From Puccinellia tenuiflora (Eukaryota; Streptophyta; Magnoliopsida; Poales; Poaceae), in the NCBI GenBank assembly GCA_012064385.1, contig QRDG01000479.1:181434-245433 (forward strand): a stretch of 64,000 nucleotides of DNA, written 5' to 3'. The notes below the pieces were generated by a model. The model had not been told where the DNA came from. It made no database searches and saw nothing but the letters and a program-made list of their open reading frames with translations. The translations under genes were made by a program, and so were the position numbers. How positions within the stretch are numbered: position 1 is the stretch's first letter; every line of letters starts with the position of its first letter. This document shows positions 12,680-24,846 of this stretch, in pieces.

Positions 12680-13306
12680 TTGATGTTTTACGTGGTGACC
12701 ACCCAGGGTCTGCTCATCAACGACAACTTTGAGACGCCGCCGAGGAAGGTGAACAACACCCTCATCATGGGCCGCCACTCGCTAGCTCCTGAGGTGGATG
12801 CTCGTCGGCCACGTCGAGTACGCCTCCGCCGGCCCGCCGCCGGGTGGCATGTTCTTCGTGGTGCCGCACGGATACCCCCTACATACCCAGGTCACTTCTC
12901 AAGTAATAAGTACAATCTACAAGGACGAGATTTTCTTGGCTTACCACGTTGCAAGGAGCCTCCAAGCATCCAACTCGTTGGAGTTGGCTTGGCCGGCAGA
13001 TCTTGGACGAGAGCCCCGGCATCGTCTACAAGGGGAGTGGTTAGATCTGCCATTGGAGGGAGAGAAGAAACTGGTAAAGGGTCTCTATGTCGGCTGGGCA
13101 TTGCTGCGATGAGGGAGACGATAGCTCAACAGAATCATGGAATATTTCTAGCTGCAAAGCGACGGCCGGGCATGCGGCCGATCTGTTTGACCGTAGCAAC
13201 CGCACGCGCCTTTCCTGGTTCGGTCATAAGAATCGGTTTGGTTTTTGGGCCTGGACGGAGCGGACCGAACGTTGATGGCCTGGCCTGCTGGGCGACAGAG
13301 CGATGA
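12680..13306 (+). pseudogene. Unrecognised gene fragment with broken frames
   Basis: A GC-rich, codon-biased stretch begins YVVTTQGLLINDNFETPPRK, then changes frame near 12795 to a second protein-like run (LVGHVEYASAGPPPGGMFFVV). Further down a third frame reads ILDESPGIVYKGSG at about 13008-13055 before a stop. The switching of protein-like sequence between frames is typical of a decayed exon. I do not recognise the family. The longer formal open frame to 13306 is probably not a real protein. Confidence 0.35.
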
Positions 13307-14062
13307 TACTTGGTACAGTAAGCAGATCCCCTCAAAATTAAAAAAAGTAAGCAGATCATGCTCTTAGTTCTCAAAAAAAAAAAAAAAGTAAACAGATCAT
13401 GCCTGCCTAATCGAGCAAGCTCATCTAAAAAAAAACTATTCGAGCAAGCACATCGTGTATGTGTCCCTGAAAAACGTCTGTGTGCGCGTTGAGCTGGAGC
13501 TGCTCTTTGTGTCACATAACAAACACCATACAGAAACAGGGTGAGCTGACGTCAGACAACAATCACTCGTCAGATCATTTTCAAGTGGAATGGACTAATT
13601 TAAATTAGTCAGCATCCGGATTAGCACCCGGACGAGAGCTATATTGACGCCGTCCGGATGAAAACGGGCGTATTGGCGTTGTCGCTCTCCAGTCACGACG
13701 TCAATAGCCAACCCGCCGTGGTTATTTTTTCTTATTTTTAAACATTGTGGATAAATCCAATTAAGTATGTCCTGCATGTCATCCATCGGAAACGACGCAT
13801 CGATGCAGGCGGCCGCAGACTTCGCATCGATTCAGGCCGCTGCAGTGCATGCATTGATTCAGGCTGCCGCAGCATGCATCGATGGCAGCGAAGCGTCGCC
13901 TCATAGCAGCGTCGCAGTGCCCACGCGGCGCCATGCATACCGTTGGTGTTCCGCGCCCCGCTCCTTCGGTCGCCTTTAAAATCCCACCACTGGCCCTCTC
14001 GTCTATCCACACACACACGCATTCCACCACCGTCCATCTCCCCTTCCACCCACAAAGGAAGC

Positions 14063-14587
14063 ATGCACCGCCACGGCCCCGGTGTCCGGTCGACGGAAGA
14101 GGACCGCGAGCGACGCCGTAGCCTCGACGCGGCTTCCTTGGCGCGCTGCCAACGCCGCAACGAGACACGCCGCGTCTAGGGGCTCCAGATTGCGGCGGAG
14201 CGGGCTGTGGCACCGCCACCTCCACCACCTCCTCCGCCTCCAGCCGGGACTGACGACCGGCGTCCGATGACGGTCGCAGAGGTGCAACACCACCTGGAGA
14301 ACTACCTCCCGGTGTCGGCCGACCGCCTCCTGCCGGATGGGTGGCAGTCCAACTTTGACAACGTTCCAGTTGCGCCGCCCCTCAGCGGCCAGGTGAGGCT
14401 AGACTACATCACCGCGTTGTGGCAGGCCGAGGTGGACGGCGCAGTGACGGAGGAGGAGAGGAGCCGCCCGTCGCCATTTAACGCGGCGACGCCATATTGG
14501 GACGTCCTGGTGGACTACGAGCATCAGGGCCGCCTCCACAGCTTCCGCACCACCGGCGACAACCACGGGCTGCCAGACGAGGTGTAA
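14063..14587 (+). pseudogene. Hypothetical 174-residue ORF with one amber codon, inside a TIR element
   Basis: The frame opens at ATG 14063 (MHRHGPGV), with a basic segment EEDRERRRSLDAAS and RCQRRNETRR. It meets one in-frame TAG at 14177-14179, then continues with a proline run of ten residues (about 14209-14238) and an acidic, aromatic-rich C-terminus (AEVQHHLENYLPVSADR, PYWDVLVDYE) to the stop at 14585. Codon use is strongly GC-biased on both sides of the TAG, so the stop looks like a late mutation of one gene. Function unknown; position inside the element suggests an accessory or captured ORF. Confidence 0.4.
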
Positions 14588-14966
14588 GACGAGGAGGCAG
14601 AGACGCCTCCTCCTACGTGTGCCGGTCATTGATATCGATTCCGACTAGAACGAGGGCTTTCAGGATTCTAGTCAAGCAGTGGTTTCTCCACGGTCTACGG
14701 CGATCATTGATATCGACGTAGCCGGAGATTTGCAGCCTCCTTGACTAGATATGCAGCTCGAGCAATGCATTTGAACAATTGTGATGAGCAGTTCAACTGG
14801 AAAGGCTCGGAGTTCTAGTTCTGGCCCTTACTCCATGGTAAGCAAGGCCGGTGAGCTTGCCGCCGACCTGGGCGGCCATGTATATATGCATCAGGGTTTA
14901 GGGTTTAGGTTTAAGGGTGAAATTAGGTTTTATGGTTAAATTGAGTTTTATGGTTTATGGAAATGA

Positions 14967-15057
14967 GTTGTATCCAAATTTGTATTCCAATTGAAGAAAA
15001 GTTGTATTCAAATTTGTATTCCAATTGAAGAAAAGTTGTATTCCAAATTTGTATCCA
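14967..15057 (+). repeat. 34-bp tandem repeat, about 2.7 copies
   Basis: The unit starts GTTGTATTCAAATTTG, continues with TATTCCAATTGAAGAAAA, and is repeated head to tail with single-base differences; the last copy is partial. Confidence 0.85.
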
Positions 15058-15558
15058 AAGCGGTTGATGTCCCAATGGCAGGGCTGGCCCGCGCCGTCGG
15101 GATACGACGTGGCGTCGCCCTCGGTTTCGTCCAATGCACCCAAGCGGCTCCCGCCGCGGAGGGCGTGGGCTGGGTGTGCCGGACGAGATATTGGGCCTCG
15201 CCGGACAAAACCAGGCTATTGGCGCCGTGACTGGGCGCCAAATTCCGTCCGGCATGCCCAATAGGGCTATTGGCGGCCCTATTGGCACCCCGACTGAAGA
15301 TGCTCTTATATGTCCGTACACATGTATGGGTGCAAGTGAATAGGGGTCGGACAACCTTCAAATCTCCTCCCGTGCAACCACTTCCCCCATATCTGAATCC
15401 TCAAATACATGTGAACACATGCACGTCGAACCCAATTCATCACCATGTTCAACATAAATTCAAAATAAATCTCAATTCAACACAAACTAAATAAAATTAA
15501 ACAATTTATACATAAAAAAATACAAGAATGGATCAATTGCCGGCAAGATCGCGTTTGT

Positions 15559-16003
15559 TGATCTTCTTCTTCATATGCATACTCCACTTTACGCACTTAT
15601 CATTCAAGAGGTTATGTCTTGCAATATGATTCTCAAATCCTCCGTGAATCTCGCAACATTGACTTTTTCCCTCTCAAGTAAAAATGAATCATTTCTCTTT
15701 GCCGTTTCCAACTCCATTTTCATCATCTTATTTTTCTTCTCTAGTTTCAACCTTGTCCTCTCTAACTCCATCTTGTTATGGAGCCTCTCGTGGTCAAACT
15801 ACATTCTCTCCCTTTGCGCATCGAAGATGTATTTGTATCTCTCATCCTTCTTCTCATCTCTTTTCTCCTACAATTGCTTTAAGGTCTCCCCTTCGGTGGA
15901 AGATGTATGTCCATGTGGTAAACATTTTTCTTGCCGCGTCGTCCCGCGCCATGCCAGGGAGCAGTGTCAAAGTGATCACTTACAAACTGAAGCTTTTAGA
16001 AAA
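15559..16003 (-). pseudogene. C-terminal fragment of a NAM-associated-domain protein
   Basis: On the minus strand decayed coding sequence reads RYKYIFDAQRERM, then FDHERLHNKMELERTRLK, KMMKMELETAKRND and EKVNVARFTEDLRIILQD, with frameshifts and a stop between blocks. This Lys/Glu-rich coiled-coil ending is typical of grass proteins with a 'No apical meristem-associated C-terminal' domain, often TE-linked. The upstream half is cut off at 16003 by the Helitron 3' end. Confidence 0.5.
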
Positions 16004-17723
16004 CTAGACAACACCCCGCGCGTTGCCGCGGGAAACATCGTCTAAACTTCTTGTTCTACTCAGCAAACTGACTCCTAAAACACTTAGAAAAATAATAACT
16101 AACTCCACATTAACAATACTTTGGAATGATACATGAATGCAATGGGACAGAGGTAAGACTCATCCTCATACTTATGATATAATTTCTAAATGACAGACGA
16201 ACAATCAGTTTAGAAGAATATACACTCATTTACCACTGAATCAACAGGGTATACAACTTCAATATAGGATAACATCTCCGCTTCTCTCAGGGAATAACTT
16301 TCAATCTACAACTAAAGCATCACCACCTTGATTTCTAGCTATGATCCCAAGTACTGACTATGTGTAATTTCCATCAGAACTATCATATACATTGTGTAAT
16401 TCCCATTAGAATTCTCATATGAATTTACTTTTGTCCTTCCCACTTCAGGAGTCAAAAAATGCCATTAGTCCATATTGAATCATAAGGCTTAACTATGTAA
16501 ACATATAGTATTTAATTATTTCTTGCTTGTCACATTTGAAAGCTCCCTCTGTAGACTAACATTATGGATTGTCGAACATAGCTATGCAGAAAACTAAGAA
16601 AATAATCCAGTGATCAGTGCATCACCTTTACCAAAAAATGACATTATTGAGTAGTGCCAAGCCTGCGAAACAACGACAACGGTTTCATGCGTATAAAACT
16701 ATAAATATCTGAATCCATCGACAATAGATAGCTAATTATTTGTTCCCAAAATAATTAGGGAGTATGGATGAAAACAACCTGAGTAAGCTCCAATAGGTTG
16801 CATCCTGACAAAAAAGTCGAAACAATCATCTTTGTTAAGACACTCTCAGAGCCAAATTGAGTACATAGCTCTGTAACTAACACAAATTCGCCATTCAGCC
16901 AGTCAATAATCATATTTCGGAATTTGAAACAAAGGTAACAATAAGCACAGTACAAAGACAATATGTTGTGGAATGAAGTTAGTCAAAGTAAACTACACTT
17001 GCTAATCTGCTGAGTAAGCCCAAGGGATTGGCGTACATAGGTGAATCGAAATTTTTGTCTCGCAAGAAAGGATAACCATCCAAATAGCTCAAGTAACACA
17101 CATGTTTGGTAGATAAATCAATATGTGTTTATTTCTTTCATTTTGTTGTGATAGCTAGGCTGCGTCAATAAACATTTTGGTAAATGTTGAATAATGAAAA
17201 AGAAATACATAGTGAAAAGAGCAGTAGAAACCATTATGAAGACAACATGGTTTTAGCACTTCAGAATTAATATAATCAGAAAAAAATACCTATTATGTAC
17301 CTGGGTTATGTTTAACACTCTTGGAAAAATAATAGGTGCATCAGAAACTAAAATAAGAAAAAACGTGGAAAAGAAAAAAGAGTGGATATACAAACATGAA
17401 ACAATAGAAAAAAATTAGATCCTTGTGTTTACTTTAGGAAGAAATTGCAAAGTAACTTTTACTAATGACATATACACTCCTTAGCTGAATATTGGGTTGA
17501 CATACCTGTGTTGAGTATGTCTTCCTCAAGGCTGCAGGGTAAAAATGGTACTGAAAGTTTTGAACGTTTACAATTAGCAACTTGTCTCAATGAATAAAGT
17601 ACCGAAAGTGGATTCTGGAGAAACAAAACCTTGCAGTTTGGGAACTAAAAAAGAAACGTACCTGACAAAATAGATCTGTAAGAAACAAATTGATTCCATT
17701 ATAAATTATCATATTACCATATT

Positions 17724-17763
<40 letters not shown>

Positions 17764-18398
17764 TGCATCAACTCTCTCCTTTAATCAGCAGTTATGGTGG
17801 TGGTGAGAGATCATATCAAATTTGCAAGGGGAGATCGAGAAGTCAGAAACTAACCTGTGTATGTGTGTCGAATCTTTGATGATATTCTTTCTTCTTCCCT
17901 TTTGGTGAGTCGAGTTGGTCTTCTTGGCATCATCAACATACAAGATACAACTCCCTCGACGCCTGTGGGCTGGACAGCCGACTCCCCGCGCACGCGGACT
18001 CCATGGGCGATGGAGCGGTGATGGCACGCAAAGAATATAACTGCGAGGAGTCGGAGAGGATTCGAAAGAAGAAATAAAACGCTGTGAAGAGGAGATTAAA
18101 GGTTGAGGAAATTGATGCGAAAAAGCAAGAGATGCTTGTCCATTAGAATTAGGAGGGTGATTAATGATGAATTGGTTGGGAGAAGAGAGGACATGCGCTC
18201 AGACTTTACAACGAATGGGAAGGGTCCCATAGCAAGCAAAAATGACGTGGCTTAAGGAGATGGCAGCAAAAATGAGTTAGTGGAAAAATAAATATATGCT
18301 ATGCATGTAGATGGCTGATGTGGCAGACTGATGAGGTGGCATAGCTGCATGTTGAGAGAATTCTTTGTAGTGGGGATTAGCTATTTAGATATAGAAGA
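16004..18398 (-). mobile_element. Non-autonomous Helitron
   Basis: Read on the minus strand it begins TCTTCTATATCTAAATAG at 18398 and ends GTGTTGTCTAG at 16004. A GC-rich hairpin (CCCGCG, loop, CGCGGG; about 16015-16032) sits roughly 10 bases inside the CTAG end. The preceding base is A and the following base is T, as expected for AT-targeted Helitrons with no target duplication. The 2.4-kb interior has no Rep/helicase sequence. A short GC-rich stretch near 17940-18060 on minus (ATG at 18003) may be a captured first exon. Confidence 0.7.
17727..17761. repeat. (GA)n microsatellite
   Basis: About 17 uninterrupted GA repeats inside the Helitron. Confidence 0.97.
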
Positions 18399-18639
18399 TC
18401 TCTGAGAAAAGGGCAAGGTAATCTCTCAAGAATAGATACTCTGATTGCAAATTGTAATAAGATCATTTTAATGATTGATGAGTTTGAGGAAGAAAGATCC
18501 TTGCATATAACTGAATGGAATTTCAGAAAAATCATCAAGGACAGATACAGTCACCTCACGGCCTACAAAAAGGATATATGGAAAAATAGATGTACTATTC
18601 GGTGGGCATAGATGGGGGATAAAATTACAAGCTTCTTTC

Positions 18640-18911
18640 ATGCAATGGCGACAATCAGTTATAGAAAGAACTCCTGATGGTCGGGAAGTTACGAACCAAT
18701 CATTAGGGATGTGGCAGGCTTTGAAGAATAGATTGGGTCAAACAACTGATATTGTTTTCCCAGATGAAGTGGCCAATTTAATTCACATTATGCCAAACTT
18801 ACATCTCTTGTCGAAGTCGTTTACTCGACAAGAAATTGATAAAATTGTTGCTGACTTGTCGTTTGATAAAACGCCAGGACCCGATGGCTTTAATGGTATG
18901 TTTATGAAAAA
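18640..18911 (+). pseudogene. LINE ORF2, segment before the RT domain
   Basis: An open stretch ending VADLSFDKTPGPDGFNGMF, the conserved 'DKAPGPDGF' entry to the L1-type reverse transcriptase. It is interrupted at 18911 by the MULE target duplication. Upstream of 18640 the same ORF continues in other frames with stops. Confidence 0.8.
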
Positions 18912-19063
18912 GGGGTTTTTATTTTACTGCCCTACTTCCCTTAGTTCTCCTCGTTCTAGCCCTACTTTGTTAGCTATTCTCGCTTTTGCTCCACTTCGCT
19001 CTTTCGAGGCTCGAAGACGGCGAAACGGCCGTTTCCGTCGGGTCAACAATGTTTGACCGTTAC
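18912..19063 (+). repeat. MULE left terminal inverted repeat
   Basis: About 150 bp, imperfectly complementary to 28770-28925, ending at GTTTGACCGTTACT. Confidence 0.85.
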
Positions 19064-19644
19064 TTGGCCTGATGTGTGGGCCCGGACGGCCATGACAGAC
19101 CGCATGTTTAGTCCCACCTCGCTAGTTTGGAGGGTGAACAAGCAGCATATAAGCAGTCTGCGCGCTGCATTCAATGTAAATATTTAGCTTGGTGCTCTTC
19201 TAGAGTCAAATAGACTTCTGACTAATGCTATTTGACCTTAGCAGTGGCTACAAGATTAAATATTTATGTTTAGACTGGTTGTGTTGACATTTATTAAATC
19301 ATGATCAACTTTAGAAATAATTTGTTTTTTTAACTACGTCGTTCCTTCGTCTGCGCGCTCTGCATGCCTAATGTAGATCATGATAGACATTTATTTTGAC
19401 TATTAAGACTGAAATTATGAAATCTAAATATTTCATGGTTGTGTTTGACCGCTAGTGCGACTCTCGGCTGCTGAGTCACACTTCGTATAATTCTTTAATT
19501 TGACGATTAGGAAATATAATATTTAGTTAACACAAAAGATGTTCTTTTTACATAGCCTTCAACCACTAAACTAATAATATTACTAGTACTAATACTAGTA
19601 CTAGTACTAAGCCCTCATCCTACTGGTAATACTAGTACTGTATA

Positions 19645-19905
19645 CTAAGCCCAAATCCTCGGGCTTCCGCCTCTTCGCCGGCGGTGCGTCGGCTTCGTCC
19701 TCCTCGGTGGCATCATAGTCAACGGGAGGCTCCTCCGCCTCCTCCCCTCCTCGTCCTCGTCCTCCTCCTCCTCCGATGAGGAGTCGTAGGAGTCTGGGGG
19801 GAGTCCTGCCTCCCCCCCCCCCCACCAGCCCTTGTAGCCCTCCTTGTCTTCCGCGGAGGCGTCGTCGCTCGGGAAGTTCCCTTTCCAGTCGCTATTGTTC
19901 GCCAT
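19645..19905 (-). CDS. Hypothetical acidic/basic ORF in the MULE
   Basis: ATG at 19905; 86 codons. It begins MANNSDWKGNFPSDDASAED, passes a Gly/Trp-rich stretch (KGWWGGGEAGLPPDSYDS), an acidic run SSSEEEEDEDEEG and a basic tail. I recognise no domain. A second frame (19825-19607) continues protein-like acidic sequence (DYDATEEDEADAPPAKRRK), so a frameshift near the acidic run is likely and the real product may end there. The same low-complexity acidic/basic style occurs in TE-encoded proteins, which fits its location. Confidence 0.35.
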   Translation of the reverse strand: MANNSDWKGNFPSDDASAEDKEGYKGWWGGGEAGLPPDSYDSSSEEEEDEDEEGRRRRSLPLTMMPPRRTKPTHRRRRGGSPRIWA

Positions 19906-20757
19906 TGCTCGCTGGAAGAAGGACTGGGTTTTTTTGGTTTGGTTCCGGCGGTGGAAGAAGAAATGCTCTACATAGAACTGCTGGTGGAACCGAAGGGGGT
20001 TTTAGGCGAGAACCGCTGGGAACAATCTAGTGCCTCGAGTTCATTGAGGAGCACATCAAATCGCCTGCAGAAGTAGAATCGACGGGAGAGATCAATCCGC
20101 CTGCGGTTGACAAGACATGATAATAGAAGCATCTTGACTATCTTGACCGTCACAAGCTTCTTTGTGGTATTTGTTTTGAACATTTTTTTGTGAATACGAT
20201 CTTTGGGGTATTGATGTTGCAAGGGTAAACAACCAAGTCCTAAACAAACATGTTCTTTGTGATATTTTTTTCGCCTAGTCGTGAAAAGAGTGCTCCAAAT
20301 GAGCTAAAAAGATAGGGTAAACAGCCCATTCCTAAGCAAGTTTTTTTCGACCTTCTCAAAATGAGCCAAAAAACAATGTGATCCATGTATACCATGTTGG
20401 ATGCGAGCTGACACGAAAATTTCATTCATGTCATGCTAGTTCGCGTCCAGAGCGCGCCGTGGCGCGTTCTGGATGCGCTCCGGACACGAATTGGATGCAA
20501 ATTGAATTTATGATTTCCCTTTGATACTAGTACACTTAAAGGGAATATTCCTCCAATTTTTCCATTTTTTTAACCTTTTTCTCGATTTATGGGAATATTT
20601 TGTCGGTAAATCGTACTAACTCATCTAATGAGTGGAATATATATAGTTAAAAAGCTCAAAAATTCATGATATTTAGGGATTATGCCTCCCATATGATATA
20701 GTTTGTGTGAAAATTGTGAGAGGTCAATTTGCTATCCTATTTGTGATACCTACTCCA

Positions 20758-21650
20758 TGATACGTTTCAAACGTATCTATAATTTTTTATTGATCCATGC
20801 TTGTTTTGTATCATTGTCACATGTTTTCACTACCTTATTATATCATTTTTAGGCATTTTATTAGACTAACCTATTGACAAGATGCCAGTGCCAGTTCCCT
20901 GTTTTTGCTGTTATCTATTTCAGAAAATTTACTTCTGGAAATAGTCTCGGAATTGGACGAAATTTTACGGAGATTTTTTATTCGTTAGAAGGAAGACCCG
21001 GACCAAAGGAGAGCTGGAGGGGCCACCCAGGGCCAGGGACGACCTCCAGCCGCGGCCCCACCTGGACCCGTGGCCAGGACCCGCCCCTGGTCCTGGTGGG
21101 TCCCCTCGGCCCCCTTCGATGCCTATAAATTCCTAATTGCCCTAATTTTGACGGGGTGGTGATTATTTTCCACGAACTCCACTCGAAGTCGCCGCCACCT
21201 CGAAACCTAATTCGGGGAGATTCTGAAGCTGTTCCCGGCACGCTGCTAGAGGGGAGATTGATCCCAGAGGGCTCTACATCACCATGCCTTCCGTCGGGAT
21301 GATGCGTGAGTAGTTCCACCTTGGACTACGGGTCCATGGCAGTAGCTAGATGGTTGTATCTCTCCCTTGTTGTTCATGTGTATGATCTTGTGAGCTGCCT
21401 AACATGATCAAGATCGATTATTGTAATGCTATATGATGTGTTTGCTTGGACCGATGGATTATAAAGTTATGATCATAGTGTGCTTCGTTCTTATATGTTG
21501 ATTTATGTTCTTGCATGCTCTCCGATGTGCGTAGTTACTTTGGCCAAGACCCAACTTCTTTTGGGGGCAAAGTATTTGTTTGAGTGTGTGCAGGGAAAAC
21601 TGCTACTTGCTACATTCACGCCTTCGCTTGGGGCACCACCCAACTTCTTT
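20758..21650 (+). repeat. 5' LTR of the Gypsy-like element, internally deleted
   Basis: Colinear with the 3' LTR up to GGCCAAG near 21548. It then lacks about 600 bp (equivalent of 25702-26307) and a further ~90 bp (equivalent of 26333-26422). The extreme LTR end and the primer-binding site are also missing. Confidence 0.8.
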
Positions 21651-22259
21651 TGTTTAGTAGCTGTGTTTACTCCTAAGTTTGGTATGAAAGATATTAGTGT
21701 AGGAAGCGGTTTAATCATTGGTAGGAGCAACATTGAAGAATTTCTTAATCATGTTAACGGTCTAAGCAATTTTAATGAGAAGCCCTTGGTTGAACTTTCC
21801 GAATCCTATGAAACTGCTGTAGCTTCTTTGGTTGGAATGATAGAAGCAAGATTCGTTAACCTCAATCCTATTTTTCAGCAAATGTTTCTCAAACTTGATG
21901 ATATGAAGGATGGCGAGTCTAAGGATTTTGTGCAATAAACTCTACTCATGGAGTTTAATGATGTGGCTAAAGAAGCTAGGAAGATATTTTCCCACTATAA
22001 TATGCTTGGACATGGTCTTGATATCGTGCATACCTTGAATACTTTGGACATCAAGACCAATAAGTATGTTGGTAAAACTGAAGGTGATAAAGAGGTAAAA
22101 ATTCCTATTCCATTTAAATTGCTTGGTATGGCCGATGCCTTGGAAGATAATTTTGGTTGGATTGCTCCTCAAAATCTATTTGATGAAAGTAGCCAACCAA
22201 AAAGAAAGGAAAAAAGAGATTCTCAGCCTTGCATCGGTAGCATACAATGTATTTATAAT
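21648..22259 (+). pseudogene. Gag-like ORF of the non-autonomous LTR element
   Basis: A reading frame from about 21648 (FTPKFGMKDISVGSG) runs to TAA at 21936, then continues in the same frame (MEFNDVAKEARKIFSHYN, PIPFKLLGMADALEDNFGW) to 22259. The product is helical and charged, of the kind found in non-autonomous Triticeae LTR elements; I cannot assign a named domain. One in-frame stop breaks it. Confidence 0.5.
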
Positions 22260-22262
22260 TAA

Positions 22263-24846
22263 TTTGCTAGCATCGGTTTAGAAGATGACGATGAGATTGA
22301 TTTTGAAAATACTTGATATTTGGCATTGCGCCTAGCTAAAAGGCGTTAAAGAAAAGCGCTTATTGGGAGGCAACCCAATTTTATTTTTTGCTTTCTTGAG
22401 TCATGGAGTTGTTGCCTCTGTAGCAACTTCACTATATCTTTTTCTTTTGGTTTTTTGTGCCAAGAATTAGCCTCTAATGCATTGAAAGTGCGAGGTGTTG
22501 ATTTGTTGTCCACAAACATATTTTGTGCGTCTGTTATAGAAAATCTTGAAAAATCTCAGAACGTGATCTTTTCTAGAAATTTTTGACAGCAAACCTGATA
22601 CTTTTATCTATCTTTCATTAGTTTTGAGTTTTTTGATTTGAGCTACGTAAGTGCCTCTTAAAATTCGATCTTTAAAGACTGTTCTATTTTGACAGATTAT
22701 GCCTTTATTTTTATTTGCCTCTTTTATTAGCGTCATTCGCGGTACTTTTTGGAAGGAGTGCCAGTTTGAGGCCTAGTAAACAGTAGCTAATTTTAAAATC
22801 AAGTTTATGCAATTTGTCTTGGTGGAACCCAAGTGGATTTTATATTATGAGTACTAACCCTCTAATCAGTTTATAAGAAGTTTTGTGTGAAGTGAGTTTT
22901 TAAGTTTCACGAGAGAGGATGATGAAATAAATTGAAGAATGGTCAAAAGCATAAGCTTGGGGATGCCCTCATGGCACCCCCTGGATATTCAATAAGACTC
23001 AAGCGTCAAAGCTTGGGGATGCCCAAGGCATCCCCTCTTATTCATCGACAATCATCGAGTCGTCTCCATTGAGACTAAGTTTTTATCACTATACATATTA
23101 TGTGTTGTTCTTGGAGCGTCATTTTATTTTGCTTTCAGTTTAGTTTTTGTTTGTTTGCTGGTCATATGCTTTGTTGGATCCTAGCTATCTTGTGTGGGAG
23201 AGAGACAAGCTCCACTTTTTCATTAGAATACTCTTGTGCTTCGCCTATATCTTGTTGAGTATTTTTAGCTGTCGTTTGTTTGCTAGTAAGCTCTCGCTTT
23301 TAGCTTTTGTCTTGTTTATATCTGCTAATTGTTGTTATTAAGCTCTCTTGTTCTTCACTTATACTTGTTGAGAGAGTTGTTCTTGTTTGTTTTGGTTGAT
23401 GGTTAGAGCAAAAGAATGCCGTGCATGTGGTAGTGTATAAAGAAAAGCCTGCATAGTCTTGTAGATCTTCATGAGTGGATAATTTGATGCTTCTCAATTG
23501 TTTTGAGGTGTTAAGTAGGCCAATGTTTAAACTTGCTGGTTATTTAAGTTAAAGCTCATTATAATGATGAAATACTGTTAAAGCTTGAATTTATATAGTT
23601 TTTCATATTTGCGAGTTCAATAGTCAAGTATTTTCATTAAATGAATGTTTGGTTGACAAGGAAGACAATATGGAGTTTTGTGCTTATGCTTAATTTATGT
23701 TCTATAGTCATTCTTGTTCCGGTTACTGTTACTTGCTTGCTTTGATATCCTTTTGCTAGTCCAAAAACTCTGTACTGAGCGGGAATGTTGCTCGTGCATC
23801 CAAAATCCTTGAGCCAAATATTTTTCCAGCGGTGTCCACCATACCAACCTATACATGGTATTTCTTGCCATTCCAAGTAAATTTGTCATGTGCTACCTTT
23901 AACCCTTCAAAATATTCCTTTTTGTGCCTCTGTTTTTAGCTCATGAGGATGTGGTAGGGAAGTTTGTTATATCATGTGTCAAGCAAAGTTATTCCCCATC
24001 TTTCACCTGATGAGCATGGAATTCGTGCTCATTTAAATTTGCCGAGAGATGGCATGGGTTCCCAGCCCGCAAAATATAAATTCAACCATATGTCCTTCAC
24101 AAATTGTACCTGAGAAATCTGTCAAACATTGGCTAGTGATAAACAAAGGAGAAAAAGGAATGTTCTCGTTCCTCTATGGGAGCCGCTCTCACAAGTCTAA
24201 AGCTTTGCTTGGCATGGGGGACTAAAGTATTTTTCTGCTATTGATTCGTTGACGAAAGCATGCATCTCTCAAAATTGTTTTACTTCTGTTTTTAAAAAAA
24301 TTAAAAAGCTCTAGCACATGATTAATCTCTGCTTCCCTCTGCGAAGGGCCTTTCTTTTACTATTCATGTTGAGTCAGTTTTCCTTTTCTCTTTCCATCTA
24401 CTCAAAACAATTTTGTAACACTAATGTTGGGTGCAGTTGATTATATTGCATCTTTATGTTTAATAATGATTCTTTATGTTGACTTTATCCATGAGATAAG
24501 CATGTTAAAAGTTGAAGCAATGTTGAAACTTACATCTTCCTTTGTGTTGACTTAAACACTTTTGACAAGAAAATATTACCTTGAGGACTTTCATGGTATG
24601 ACAATCTCTATGCTTTCATGTCTCCAAAGTATGATTCATGAAAGGTTTTTACTTAGATGATGCAGCTTGGTTAATCATTGTTTGCTTCTTATCAACTATA
24701 GCCAATTGTTTTGGATCACTTCATTCATATCATGTGCTTTACATTACTATCTTGATCAAGATTATGTTGATAGCATGTCTCATAAAAAACATTCCTTTTT
24801 ATCACTTATCTACTCGAGGACGAGTAGTAGTTAAGCTTGGGGATAC
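22263..24846 (+). other. Non-coding interior of the Gypsy-like element
   Basis: T-rich sequence without supported ORFs. Two copies of AAGCTTGGGGATGCCC-like purine motif occur near 22960 and 23010, with a third just before the 3' LTR. Confidence 0.6.

Larger units (their letters stand above)
13612..15306 (+). mobile_element. Putative TIR DNA transposon carrying a small ORF
   Basis: The right end reads, on the minus strand, GAGCATCTTCAGTCGG, an end type seen in grass TIR elements. Subterminal sequence at the right (minus strand CAGTCACGGCGCCAATAGCC, about 15208-15227) matches the left (CAGTCACGACGTCAATAGCC, about 13691-13710) at 18 of 20 positions. The left terminus itself is poorly conserved and no target duplication was found, so borders are approximate. 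Confidence 0.45.
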
